A DNA stretch of 22,949 nucleotides from JAVZYK01 sp049699715 (GCA_049699715.1 JBNAVB010000011.1:1-22949), one strand, 5' to 3'. Counted from the stretch's first letter, positions 13,973 to 21,070 are shown. The notes: generated by a model from the letters alone, not told the origin. A program made the numbers and translations.

Positions 13973-14142
13973 TTTTTTCTTAAATGAATGTCATCTATCC
14001 AAATATTTGAAGTTACCTCAAAGCCCCCATCTTTTAAAATTCGCACAATTTGTTTAGCAATTTTTGCACCATTAATATGGTATTGTCTTAACTGTTGTCC
14101 AAGGTAAACATGGCTAAATTCTACATTTATTCTTTTTTTCAT
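13939..14142 (-). CDS. Unknown protein, upstream part of a probable −1 frameshifted gene
   Basis: I place the start at the ATG at 14142, 2 nt after the permease stop; the frame is open further upstream but would run into the permease. The 67-aa frame reads MKKRINVEFSHVYLGQQLRQ, continues to GGFEVTSNIWIDDIHLRKK at the A7 run, and then ends in 10 residues (WISSNLLIVL) that look unlike the rest. Frame −1 continues naturally as KKMDKFKF. No family was recognised. The tight spacing to the permease suggests it is in the same operon. Confidence 0.5.
   Translation of the reverse strand: MKKRINVEFSHVYLGQQLRQYHINGAKIAKQIVRILKDGGFEVTSNIWIDDIHLRKKWISSNLLIVL
13972..13978 (-). other. A7 run in −1 slippery register
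   Basis: On the minus strand the 0-frame codons are AGA AAA AAA TGG, so the seven As are read as A_AAA_AAA, the canonical X_XXY_YYZ slippery heptamer. Slipping back one base places the ribosome in the frame of the 168-aa downstream ORF. The 0-frame stop follows 37 nt downstream of the run's end (TGA, 13939-13941). Loss of one A from an A8 run, or a sequencing error, would look the same. Confidence 0.55.
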
Positions 14143-14144
14143 TT

Positions 14145-15266
14145 TTAAAATACAAACTGATAAATTATACCAGCAGCAAATACTAGTATCAAAATTGTTG
14201 CAATGATCCAATCTATGTGTATAGTATATTCTGGTTTTCTATCACCAAGTTTTTTTGCTTTTAATAACATTAATACAGCTAAAATTCCTGTAATGCCCCC
14301 ACATATGGCCCCTCCCCATTCTATTGCTGTTACGAAAGTTGCCAGTCTATATTTTGTTAATATTAAAAACCCAATAAAAGGAACAATGACAGCAAGCAAC
14401 CATGCCCAAAAGTGCTTTATTTTTAAATCTAATTTATACATGTCCCTAATTGCATTACTTAAAGCAAAGCATGCAGTAAACATTGTAAAAACAGCCAACA
14501 AGCTAGGAATTTTGCCCAAGGCAATCGTTGCAATTTCGGGAGTTGCCTTGCCAGTGAAACCTACAACTGCAATTGTAAAAACGATATAAGCTATTAAAGG
14601 AATCAATGCTCCAATGATAATCGCCTTTTTGAATACATGTTCATTGCCACTAATTTCTTGCTTGACTTCAGGAAGGGCTGAGAAGCTCAAGAATGAGAAT
14701 AAGATAACACCATAAGGCAAGAACCATTTTATAAGATTGTCAGTTCTGTAAGTTAAATTAGCCAAATTAATTTTGGGCAAAAAGATAATTGCCAACACTA
14801 CCACAATAGACAAAACAGCAATCAAGCCAAATGTCTCGCCTTCTTTCAATGCCTCAATGCCCTTATAAACAAGAAGCGCGATGATTACAAAAAAGGCAAG
14901 ACCAAACCACACTGAATAGCTCAGAGTGCCTGTAAAAATAAAACTAAGCACTTGGCCTTCACCAATAAAATAGGCCGTCATAGCAGCATAAATACCAAAT
15001 ATCATGGCGCAAACCATAAGCACCCGAGCCCATTTTCCAAGATATCTGGAAGCATAGCCAGGTAACTGATGCGTTTCTTTTGTCCTTAAAATTACTTCAC
15101 CAATGTAAAGATTAACAAGCATAATAAGTAAAGCTAGGATAATCATCTGAACCAGGCCAGTTATAAATCCTGCTTTTGCCACAACATAAGGAATTCCCAA
15201 AAATCCAGCGCCTATGGCTGTGCCAGTCAAAGTCGCGACAGCTGCGAATAAGCCCCCTTTTTTCAT
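14145..15266 (-). CDS. Amino-acid permease (AAAP/aromatic amino-acid type, APC superfamily)
   Basis: The 373-aa product has about 11 membrane helices. It opens with the LeuT-fold transporter signature LTGTAIGAGFLGIPYVVAKA (13-32), whose unwound GTAIGAG helix binds the substrate in AAAP/HAAAP carriers such as Mtr and TyrP. Later segments LPYGVILFSFLSFSALPEV and FTMFTACFALSNAIRD also fit the family. The substrate is probably an aromatic or other neutral amino acid, but the sequence does not settle it. It is divergent from tRNA-Arg and heads the minus-strand cluster, with the next ORF 2 nt after its stop. Import would suit a host-dependent archaeon with limited amino-acid synthesis. Confidence 0.88.
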   Translation of the reverse strand: MKKGGLFAAVATLTGTAIGAGFLGIPYVVAKAGFITGLVQMIILALLIMLVNLYIGEVILRTKETHQLPGYASRYLGKWARVLMVCAMIFGIYAAMTAYFIGEGQVLSFIFTGTLSYSVWFGLAFFVIIALLVYKGIEALKEGETFGLIAVLSIVVVLAIIFLPKINLANLTYRTDNLIKWFLPYGVILFSFLSFSALPEVKQEISGNEHVFKKAIIIGALIPLIAYIVFTIAVVGFTGKATPEIATIALGKIPSLLAVFTMFTACFALSNAIRDMYKLDLKIKHFWAWLLAVIVPFIGFLILTKYRLATFVTAIEWGGAICGGITGILAVLMLLKAKKLGDRKPEYTIHIDWIIATILILVFAAGIIYQFVF

Positions 15267-15333
15267 AAGTAAAAAAGCACACAGAGTTTTAAATATCTTT
15301 TTAAATCTCTTCAGCTTTATAATCTTGGGGCTA

Positions 15334-15405
15334 GGGCCTATAGTTCAACGGATAAAACGACCGGCTTCGGACCGGTAGTTGGGGGTTCGAATCCTCCTAG
15401 GCCCA
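15334..15405 (+). tRNA. tRNA-Arg (anticodon TCG)
   Basis: The 72-nt gene folds into a cloverleaf: acceptor GGGCCTA/TAGGCCC, D stem GTTC with a weak 3' partner, anticodon stem ACCGG/CCGGT around loop CTTCGGA (anticodon TCG, 15367-15369), T arm GGGGG TTCGAAT CCTCC and discriminator A. CCA is not fully encoded (A, then TTTC). There is no intron. It reads CGA and probably other CGN codons. Confidence 0.95.
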
Positions 15406-15466
15406 TTTCACAAAGTATAAAAACGAAGATTTTGTTTTATAGTTGAACAGGAAAAAAGAGGATAGA

Positions 15467-15850
15467 ATGAGAGTTAAAGATATTATGAAAAAAGTTGTAA
15501 CAATCGACAGAAAAGATACAATTAAACATGCCGCTTCTTTAATGTCCAAAAAGAATATAGGATGTCTTGTTGTTATAGAGGGGAATTTGATTGTTGGGAT
15601 TATAACAGAGCGAGATATAATCAAGCACATCTCCTACTCAAACTATATTAACGCACCTGTCGAAGACATTATGACGTCCCATGTCATTACAATAGATGCT
15701 GATGCGAGTATCGATGAGGCCGCTGACTCGATGTTCCAACACAAAATCAAGAAACTGCCTGTTATTGAAAATGGCAAGTTGTTAGGGATTATCACAGCAA
15801 CAGACATTATAGCAAATTCAGACTCGATTGACGAGCCTTTCTTGTTCTGA
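15467..15850 (+). CDS. Two-CBS-domain regulatory protein
   Basis: The product from the ATG at 15467 is 127 aa and consists almost wholly of a CBS pair (Bateman module). CBS1 (about 3-58) has DIMKKVVTIDRKDTIKHAA and GIITERDIIKHI; CBS2 (about 64-120) has DIMTSHVITIDADASIDEAA and LLGIITATDIIANS. The G[IV]I[ST]xxDI endings contact adenosine ligands. No enzyme domain is attached, so it probably binds AMP, ATP, SAM or NAD and signals through a partner not evident here. The ATG is preferred over an in-frame TTG at 15443 because AGAGGAT lies just upstream. It lies between two tRNA genes. Confidence 0.9.
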   Translation: MRVKDIMKKVVTIDRKDTIKHAASLMSKKNIGCLVVIEGNLIVGIITERDIIKHISYSNYINAPVEDIMTSHVITIDADASIDEAADSMFQHKIKKLPVIENGKLLGIITATDIIANSDSIDEPFLF

Positions 15851-15884
15851 TAAGTTTTAAAACTTGAGTCTGCTTGTAAAATTG

Positions 15885-15959
15885 GGGGCTGTAGTATAGC
15901 TTGGTTTAGTATACAGCGTTCGGGACGCTGCGGCCCCGGTTCAAATCCGGGCAGCCCCA
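15885..15959 (+). tRNA. tRNA-Pro (anticodon CGG)
   Basis: The gene is 75 nt: acceptor GGGGCTG/CAGCCCC, anticodon stem CAGCG/CGCTG around loop TTCGGGA (anticodon CGG), T arm CCCGG TTCAAAT CCGGG and discriminator A, with no encoded CCA. The D arm is extended (GTAT...ATAC), so its exact boundaries and residue 26 are ambiguous. There is no intron. It reads CCG. Confidence 0.93.
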
Positions 15960-16026
15960 TTCTTGCATTCTATCACAAAAATCTTTTTATAGGCTCAGAA
16001 TTAGATAGAAAAGCATTAAAGGGAAA

Positions 16027-16407
16027 ATGGGCCTTCAAGAATTTTTAAAATCATTAAGCGAAGATAATAGTGAAAAATCTCTGCAGAGAATTACAGATTC
16101 TATTCTAGATTTCTTTATTTTTGCTATTCCTAAAACTGTCACAGATTTTTATAAAAAACAATACGATTCAATAACCTTGTCAAGATTCTTGAAAGAAAAG
16201 GAGAAAGGCAAAAGTTTTTGTGAAAAAGATTATAAAGCTGGCGAGATTGTTTGTAAATACTCTAAATATTTCTATGACAAGAACCTTATGAGCCATTTTT
16301 GTAAAGATTCTAATAGGCAGGACACTAGCAAAATAATCAAGAAAAAAGGAGCTCTTTTCCATAGGGGATATTGTTTGTGTTCTCTTAACAACCAGAATAA
16401 TCAATAA
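16027..16407 (+). CDS. Cysteine-containing hypothetical protein
   Basis: The 126-aa product has no recognised family. The N-terminal half is helical (MGLQEFLKSLSEDNSEKSLQ, then ITDSILDFFIFAIPKTVTDF). The second half has cysteines at about residues 67, 78, 94, 119 and 121, ending RGYCLCSLNN, which may bind metal. A TATA-like CTTTTTATAGG lies near 15980-15990 and an AAGGG just before the ATG, so the start is well supported. It follows tRNA-Pro by 67 nt and is followed by a hairpin at 16416-16442. Confidence 0.6.
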   Translation: MGLQEFLKSLSEDNSEKSLQRITDSILDFFIFAIPKTVTDFYKKQYDSITLSRFLKEKEKGKSFCEKDYKAGEIVCKYSKYFYDKNLMSHFCKDSNRQDTSKIIKKKGALFHRGYCLCSLNNQNNQ

Positions 16408-16415
16408 AAAAATTA

Positions 16416-16442
16416 ATGGGCCTTATAGAAAGTAAAGCCCAT
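16416..16442 (+). terminator. Stem-loop after the Cys-rich ORF (possible 3' end structure)
   Basis: ATGGGC and GCCCAT form a perfect 6-bp stem, extended by TTA/TAA across one C-A mismatch, with loop TAGAAAG. It begins 8 nt after the stop codon. No T-run follows directly, so it may be a processing or stability hairpin rather than a terminator. The remaining spacer to the RuBisCO start shows nothing else beyond its promoter. Confidence 0.4.
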
Positions 16443-16630
16443 GTGATCTCCAATATGTAATACCCAACAAACAAGTTTATTGATAGCCCCTTTTATTGAC
16501 CTACCTCTTATTATATTTCGTCAGAAAGTTCCCAATTTGTTAGATTTTCAAAGAACTTTGCGCATGATTAATAGAAATCTTAATAAATCTCGAGTTTCTT
16601 GTAATTTTGAATAAAAAGAGGCAAAGCAAG

Positions 16631-17884
16631 ATGAAATATGAGGATTATGTTGATCTAAGTTATAAGCCCAGCAAGCATGATTTAATCTGCGATTTCTATC
16701 TTGAATCAAAACAAGGTGATTTAAAGCGCGTTGCAGGTGGTGTTGCCGCAGAATCAAGCATCGGAACATGGACTGAAACAACGACAATAAAAGATTACAT
16801 GATGAACCTCGCGGCAACTGTGTTTTCTCTTAAAAAGATTAGCAAACATGCAGCTAACATAAAAATAGCTTATCCTAATAAGCTTTTCGAGCCAGGGAAC
16901 ATGCCGAACATAATGTCAAGTATCGCTGGTAATGTCTTTGGAATGAAAGACATTGCTAACTTGAGATTGAATGATATAACCTTCCCAAAAAATATCATGC
17001 AAAGCTTCAAAGGTCCGAAATATGGCCTTGATGGAATAAGAAAGCTTGTTAAGGTTAAGTATCGGCCTTTAATTGGCACGATTGTCAAGCCAAAACTTGG
17101 TTTAAATACTTGTGATCATGCGTCTGTAGCATATCAAGCTTGGCTTGGTGGCTGTGACATCGTCAAGGATGACGAGAATCTTGCCAGCCAAAAATTCAAC
17201 AGATTCGAGGCTCGCTTGAAAGAAACAGTAAAAATGAAAGAAAAAGCCGAAAAAGAGACAGGCGAGCGCAAGATGTATATGATAAACGTAACAGCTGAAA
17301 CAAAAGAAATGTTAAAAAGAGCAAAGCTTGTTGAGGATTATGGTAACGAGTATGTTATGGTTGATATTATAACTTGTGGATGGAGCGCTTTGCAAACTCT
17401 TAGAAATGAAAACTTTAACTTGGTGTTGCATGCTCATCGCGCGGGCCATGCCGCTATTGACAAAAACCCTAGACATGGCATTAGCATGAAAGTCATTGCG
17501 CGCTTGACAAGAATGATTGGCCTCGATCAGTTGCATATTGGAACAGCAGTCGGCAAAATGTTCGAGACTCACGAAGAGGTTTTGGAAAATCGCAAAGCAT
17601 TAGTAGAGCCGTTTTATAGTCTAAAACCGACAATGCCTGTTGCTTCTGGAGGCTTGCAGCCATTGATGATTCCTCAGCTTTACAAGATTTTCGGAAATGA
17701 TGTTATATTACAGTTCGGTGGTGGCATTCACGGCCATCCTTTGGGCAGTTTAGCAGGAGCAAAAGCAGCTCGTCAAGCACTTGAAGCAACACTTCAAGGC
17801 AAAAGTCTTGAGAATTATGCTAAGTCAAAAAGCCTTATTGAACTTAAAGCCGCGATTAAACATTTTTCACAGGATCAGCGCTAA
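16631..17884 (+). CDS. rbcL: Ribulose-bisphosphate carboxylase, archaeal form III
   Basis: The 417-aa large-subunit RuBisCO keeps every active-site residue checked: T46-W47 (GTWT), N101, K153 in TIVKPK, the carbamylation motif GGCDIVKDDE (K179, D181, E182), H269-R270 in HAHRAGH, loop-6 K309 (GTAVGK), S339 (SGG) and G363-G364 (FGGG). In archaea form III RuBisCO converts ribulose-1,5-bisphosphate from AMP/nucleoside breakdown to 3-phosphoglycerate, after AMP phosphorylase and ribose-1,5-bisphosphate isomerase. Neither partner is in this window. I start at the ATG at 16631, preceded by AGAGG; an in-frame TTG at 16607, about 23 nt after a TATA-like TAATAAAT, is the alternative. There is no small-subunit gene. 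Form III is inferred from archaeal context and motif spelling. Confidence 0.93.
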   Translation: MKYEDYVDLSYKPSKHDLICDFYLESKQGDLKRVAGGVAAESSIGTWTETTTIKDYMMNLAATVFSLKKISKHAANIKIAYPNKLFEPGNMPNIMSSIAGNVFGMKDIANLRLNDITFPKNIMQSFKGPKYGLDGIRKLVKVKYRPLIGTIVKPKLGLNTCDHASVAYQAWLGGCDIVKDDENLASQKFNRFEARLKETVKMKEKAEKETGERKMYMINVTAETKEMLKRAKLVEDYGNEYVMVDIITCGWSALQTLRNENFNLVLHAHRAGHAAIDKNPRHGISMKVIARLTRMIGLDQLHIGTAVGKMFETHEEVLENRKALVEPFYSLKPTMPVASGGLQPLMIPQLYKIFGNDVILQFGGGIHGHPLGSLAGAKAARQALEATLQGKSLENYAKSKSLIELKAAIKHFSQDQR

Positions 17885-17920
17885 AAGACGTTAAATAAAA
17901 GTCCGAATATTAATGGAAAA

Positions 17921-17952
17921 CTTTATAAATCAACCTATTGTCCCATTTATAC
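17921..17952 (+). promoter_or_regulatory. Promoter region of the aEF1A gene with two TATA-like boxes
   Basis: CTTTATAAAT (17921-17930) and CCATTTATAC (17943-17952) lie about 50 and 29 nt before the ATG. The second would give a near-leaderless mRNA, the first a leader of about 20-25 nt. Two boxes could support high expression of this translation factor. Confidence 0.5.
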
Positions 17953-17976
17953 TAAATTAAATTAATTAAATTGAAA

Positions 17977-19263
17977 ATGGCAGGAGAAAAACCAAACTTT
18001 AACGTCGTGTTTATTGGACACGTAGACCACGGAAAAAGTACAAGTATCGGGAGATTGATGTATGAATCGGGAAAGTTCAGTGAGCAAGAGCTTCAGAAGA
18101 TGAAGGACATCGCTGACAAGCTTGGAAAGAAAGGTTTCGAATTCGCTTTCGTTATGGACAGGCTTAAAGAAGAGAGAGAAAGAGGCTTGACAATCGACTT
18201 GTCTTATCAGAAGATTATTACGAAAAAATTCCAGGTCACAATAATAGATGCTCCAGGGCACAGGGATTTCGTTAAGAACATGATAACAGGGACAAGCCAA
18301 GCTGATGCAGCTATATTGACAGTAGCCGCACAACATGGAGTCATGGCTCAAACAAAGGAACATTTATGGCTTTGCAGGACAATGGGCGTAGAACAACTTG
18401 CAGTCCTAGTGAATCAGATGGATACAGTGAATTACTCGCAAGAGAAGTTCAATAAAGTCAAGGAAGATGTAACAGCTTTATTGAAAACGGTCGGCTACAA
18501 GCCCGACAAAGTCCAGTTCATAGCGGCTAGTGCTTTCGTCGGAGACAACATAACAAAAAGAAGCGACAAGATGCCATGGTACAATGGGCCTACGCTTCTT
18601 GAGATGTTTGACTTGTTTGAGATGCCTAAGAAACCAGTTGACTTGCCTTTGAGAATGGCTATCCAGGATGTTTACACCATAACAGGTGTAGGAACGGTTC
18701 CTGTAGGCAAGATTGAAACAGGTAAGATAAGGCCGAATGATAAAGTTATCATTTTGCCGGCGAAATCAGGCAAGGGCATCACAGGCGAGGTCAAGACAAT
18801 CGAGATGCATCACGAGTCATTGCCAGAGGCAGTGGCCGGAGACAACGTTGGCTTGAACATAAGAGGTATAGGAAAAGGAGATTGCGCTCGAGGAGATATT
18901 ATCGCTCCGCAAGACAATCCCCCCTCTATAGCAGAGGAGTTCACAGCACAAGTAGCAGTCATCAACCATCCTACTGTAATCGCTAAGGGCTACACTCCGG
19001 TGTTGCACATACACACGGCACAGGTGCCCGCCCAGTTCGTCGAACTTCAGAAAAAACTTGATCCTAAAACTGGCCAAGTTGCTCAGGAACATCCTGACTT
19101 TTTGAAGAACGGCGATGTTGCGATAGTGAAGATAAAACCAATGAAACCTTTAGTGATTGAGAAGCAAAGTGTCAACCCTCACATGGCAAGGTTCGCGGTG
19201 AGAGACGCAGGACAAACCGTAGCAGCAGGCATATGCATCGACGTTGTAGTTAAGAAATTGTAA
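17977..19263 (+). CDS. tuf: Translation elongation factor 1-alpha (aEF1A)
   Basis: The 428-aa GTPase delivers aminoacyl-tRNA to the ribosome. G1 is GHVDHGKST (14-22), G2 lies in ERGLTIDLSYQ, and G3 is DAPGH (91-95). G4 reads NQMD (146-149) where the family has NKMD, and G5 is the SAF of AASAF. Domains 2 (about 215-310) and 3 (about 312-428) are complete and the C-terminus ends VVVKKL. The start is the ATG at 17977; an in-frame TTG two codons earlier is unlikely. Codon use is smoother and GC-richer than in the neighbouring orphans, as expected for a highly expressed gene. RuBisCO lies 92 nt upstream, and the promoter found here makes it a separate unit. Confidence 0.96.
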   Translation: MAGEKPNFNVVFIGHVDHGKSTSIGRLMYESGKFSEQELQKMKDIADKLGKKGFEFAFVMDRLKEERERGLTIDLSYQKIITKKFQVTIIDAPGHRDFVKNMITGTSQADAAILTVAAQHGVMAQTKEHLWLCRTMGVEQLAVLVNQMDTVNYSQEKFNKVKEDVTALLKTVGYKPDKVQFIAASAFVGDNITKRSDKMPWYNGPTLLEMFDLFEMPKKPVDLPLRMAIQDVYTITGVGTVPVGKIETGKIRPNDKVIILPAKSGKGITGEVKTIEMHHESLPEAVAGDNVGLNIRGIGKGDCARGDIIAPQDNPPSIAEEFTAQVAVINHPTVIAKGYTPVLHIHTAQVPAQFVELQKKLDPKTGQVAQEHPDFLKNGDVAIVKIKPMKPLVIEKQSVNPHMARFAVRDAGQTVAAGICIDVVVKKL

Positions 19264-19325
19264 TTTAAGTTTTATTTTTTGATTTCCACTTTAATTTTAT
19301 TTTGTACTTTTTCTATTTTTTAAAC
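19264..19325 (+). terminator. T-rich termination region of aEF1A gene
   Basis: Successive T-tracts (TTTTATTTTTTG, TTTTATTTTG, TTTTTCTATTTTTT) follow the stop codon without a hairpin. This is the oligo-T type of archaeal termination signal. Beyond it the spacer becomes A-rich up to the convergent DUF378 gene. Confidence 0.5.
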
Positions 19326-19409
19326 GTAGCGATAGCTCTAAGAAAATAAAAAAAGAAGAAAAACAAAAAGAAAAAATAAAAAACAGAAAAAACAAACAAA
19401 AAGATAGGT

Positions 19410-19601
19410 TTATTTCTTAAAAAGCCAGCTTATCATGTATAGCGCTGAAATTCCTACTAAGGCATAGACTATCGTTGCGATAATGCTTGTGCCGAAAATT
19501 GCATAAACTAAATTAAAGTTGAAAACTGCAAATCCCCAGTTCAAACCGCCGATAATAACTAAGATTAGGGCTATCCAGTCAATTATGCTTTTCTTTGCCA
19601 T
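19410..19601 (-). CDS. DUF378 small membrane protein
   Basis: The 63-aa product matches the DUF378 pattern: IIDWIALILVIIGGLNWGFA (5-24), then FNLVYAIFG and a second helix IVYALVGISALYMISWLF. It has two membrane helices joined by a short loop containing the NWG motif. Its function is unknown. A strong Shine-Dalgarno GGAGGT (19606-19611) sits 4 nt before the ATG. A TATA-like CTTTAAATAAG near 19638-19648 suggests its own promoter, separate from ftsZ upstream on the same strand. Confidence 0.85.
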   Translation of the reverse strand: MAKKSIIDWIALILVIIGGLNWGFAVFNFNLVYAIFGTSIIATIVYALVGISALYMISWLFKK

Positions 19602-19697
19602 TGTTACCTCCTTTTAATATATTCTATAAAACTAGAACTTATTTAAAGTTTTTGAATTGAGATCATTAAACTAAAATCAAGAACAAAAAATTGAAAG

Positions 19698-19730
19698 AAA
19701 AAAAGGCCAGCCCCCTTTCGAGAGCTAGCC
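19698..19730 (-). terminator. Hairpin plus T7 terminator after ftsZ
   Basis: On the minus strand, GGCTAGC and GCTGGCC form a 7-bp stem with one G-U pair and a 12-nt loop, followed directly by seven Ts (19704-19698). It is placed to end ftsZ transcription before DUF378. Surrounding GC content is clearly higher than in the rest of the spacer. An alternative fold shares one arm; see the findings. Confidence 0.6.
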
Positions 19731-19794
19731 GAGAACCCAAAAGGCTAAGGGGAACATGAAATTAAGCTTGGCTCTTTCCTGTTACTATTCTTAT

Positions 19795-20871
19795 TTATCT
19801 CATGAATTCAACGCCCAAGTCTGACATGACTGGTGTTGGCGCAGATTCAGAGTGTCTTGAGTGTCCAAGCACATAAGGTGATTTGACGCCCGTGACTATT
19901 GTAATAACACGAACACGTCCTTTGAAGTCTCTATTGATTCTTGCTCCAAGGATCACCTGTGCGTCTGGGCTCAAGTTTTCTGTAACAAGCTGGCCGATGT
20001 TGTTGAGCTCTTCAAGTTTCAAGTCTTCGCCGCAAATTACATGGATTAAAGCTCCGCTTGCTCCCTTGTAATCAATATCAAGCAATGGATGTGACAATGC
20101 TTGCTTGACTGCTTCTTCGACTCGATTCTGAGTGTCGCTTTCGCCTATTCCTATACAAGAAACATCACCGTTTTTCATGATAGCGGAAACGTCTGCATAG
20201 TCTAGGTTAATTAATGATGGGATTGTGATTGTTTCAACAATGCCCTTGACCATTGTAGCGATTAACTCGTTCGCCACTGCAAATGCCTGTTCCACAGGCA
20301 AGTTCCCTGCTATGTCCACTAGTCGATTGTTATCTATGACTATCACAGTGTCCGTGTTGTCTCTAAGAGTCTGCAAGCCAAATTCTGCTTTGTCTATTCT
20401 TGCTCGCTCTGTCTCGAACGGCATTGTAACTACGCCTATTGTAACTGCACCAACCTCTTTTGAAAGTTGTGCGACAATTGGGGCAGCTCCTGTGCCAGTC
20501 CCACCACCCATTCCTGCGATAATGAAAACCATGTCTGCGCCACTGATAGCTTTCTTGAGCTCAACGATAGCTTCTTTGGCAGCCTCGCGACCTTTTTCAG
20601 GATAGCCGCCGCAGCCAAGGCCTCGAGTCAATTCTTTTCCTATGAGAATCTTCTCGTCTGCTTTGCTAACGCTTAGATGCAAAGCATCGGTGTTTGCAGC
20701 ATAAACAGTCGCGCCCTGGATTCCCTTATTGAAAAGCCAGGTTATCGCATTGCAGCCTGCTCCGCCTACACCAACGACCTTGATTGTCGCTTTTCCTGCT
20801 TTAAGCTCGTCGAAGTTAATGCCATATTTTCCAGCTCCGTCAATAGCTTCTTTTGCAAAATCAAGTGCCAT
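19795..20871 (-). CDS. ftsZ: Cell division GTPase FtsZ
   Basis: The 358-aa tubulin homologue forms the cytokinetic ring. Nucleotide-binding VGVGGAGCN is at 33-41, the tubulin signature GGGTGTG at 122-128, and the T7 synergy loop NLDYADV at 222-228, with both catalytic aspartates (D224, D227) present. The C-terminus is short after the GTPase fold and ends with a conserved-looking DLGVEFMR tail, a likely docking peptide for a membrane anchor such as SepF. Archaea often have FtsZ1 and FtsZ2 paralogues; I do not assign one. No sepF or other division gene is in the window. Transcription likely starts near 20912 from the TATA box at 20938, giving a purine-rich leader of about 40 nt. Confidence 0.95.
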   Translation of the reverse strand: MALDFAKEAIDGAGKYGINFDELKAGKATIKVVGVGGAGCNAITWLFNKGIQGATVYAANTDALHLSVSKADEKILIGKELTRGLGCGGYPEKGREAAKEAIVELKKAISGADMVFIIAGMGGGTGTGAAPIVAQLSKEVGAVTIGVVTMPFETERARIDKAEFGLQTLRDNTDTVIVIDNNRLVDIAGNLPVEQAFAVANELIATMVKGIVETITIPSLINLDYADVSAIMKNGDVSCIGIGESDTQNRVEEAVKQALSHPLLDIDYKGASGALIHVICGEDLKLEELNNIGQLVTENLSPDAQVILGARINRDFKGRVRVITIVTGVKSPYVLGHSRHSESAPTPVMSDLGVEFMR

Positions 20872-20936
20872 TTTCTCTTTTTTCCTATTTTTCTCTTTTT
20901 AATTTAAATTCATTAAAACCCAGCCAAAAACGAAAT

Positions 20937-20946
20937 GTTTATAAAC
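20937..20946. promoter_or_regulatory. Palindromic TATA box GTTTATAAAC
   Basis: The box is a perfect 10-bp palindrome and so is equally good on both strands. On the minus strand it predicts an ftsZ start near 20912. On the plus strand it predicts a start near 20970, ahead of the stem-loop at 21024-21064. Confidence 0.5.
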
Positions 20947-20969
20947 TGGATTTAACTTAATTTTTTAAA

Positions 20970-21070
20970 TAGAAAAAAAAGAGTTTAACAACTCGAGAAA
21001 AGAATTCACACCTCTTACAAAGGAAAAATTATTCGATATTTCCCCCGAAAGTCGAATAATTTTTAAATTT
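20970..21070 (+). ncRNA. Candidate small RNA in the ftsZ-gatD spacer
   Basis: The 359-nt spacer 20872-21230 has no supported ORF. A possible transcript from the palindromic TATA box would contain a small hairpin (GAGTT TAAC AACTC, near 20980-20994), then a long perfect stem-loop followed by T-rich sequence. Promoter, structure and terminator-like end fall in order, but there is no family match and no expression evidence. Confidence 0.3.
21024..21064. repeat. 13-bp perfect inverted repeat (stem-loop)
   Basis: AAAAATTATTCGA (21024-21036) pairs exactly with TCGAATAATTTTT (21052-21064). The 15-nt loop has its own TTTC/GAAA stem closed by CCCC. On the plus strand the second arm ends in a T5 run followed by AAATTTTATTT, so it could end a plus-strand transcript. 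It lies between divergent promoters where no annotated gene needs a terminator. Confidence 0.75.

Noticed and set aside
14143..14211. Longer N-terminus for the 67-aa ORF (start at 14211)
   Set aside because: It would overlap the permease C-terminus by 67 nt, and the added residues look like a shadow of the permease helix. The ATG at 14142, 2 nt after the permease stop, is better.
17962..18363. 133-aa minus-strand frame opposite the aEF1A start
   Set aside because: Cys/His-rich mirror of highly conserved GTPase codons, with no support of its own.
20225..20605. 126-aa plus-strand frame opposite ftsZ
   Set aside because: Antisense shadow; the FtsZ signature motifs are all on the minus strand.
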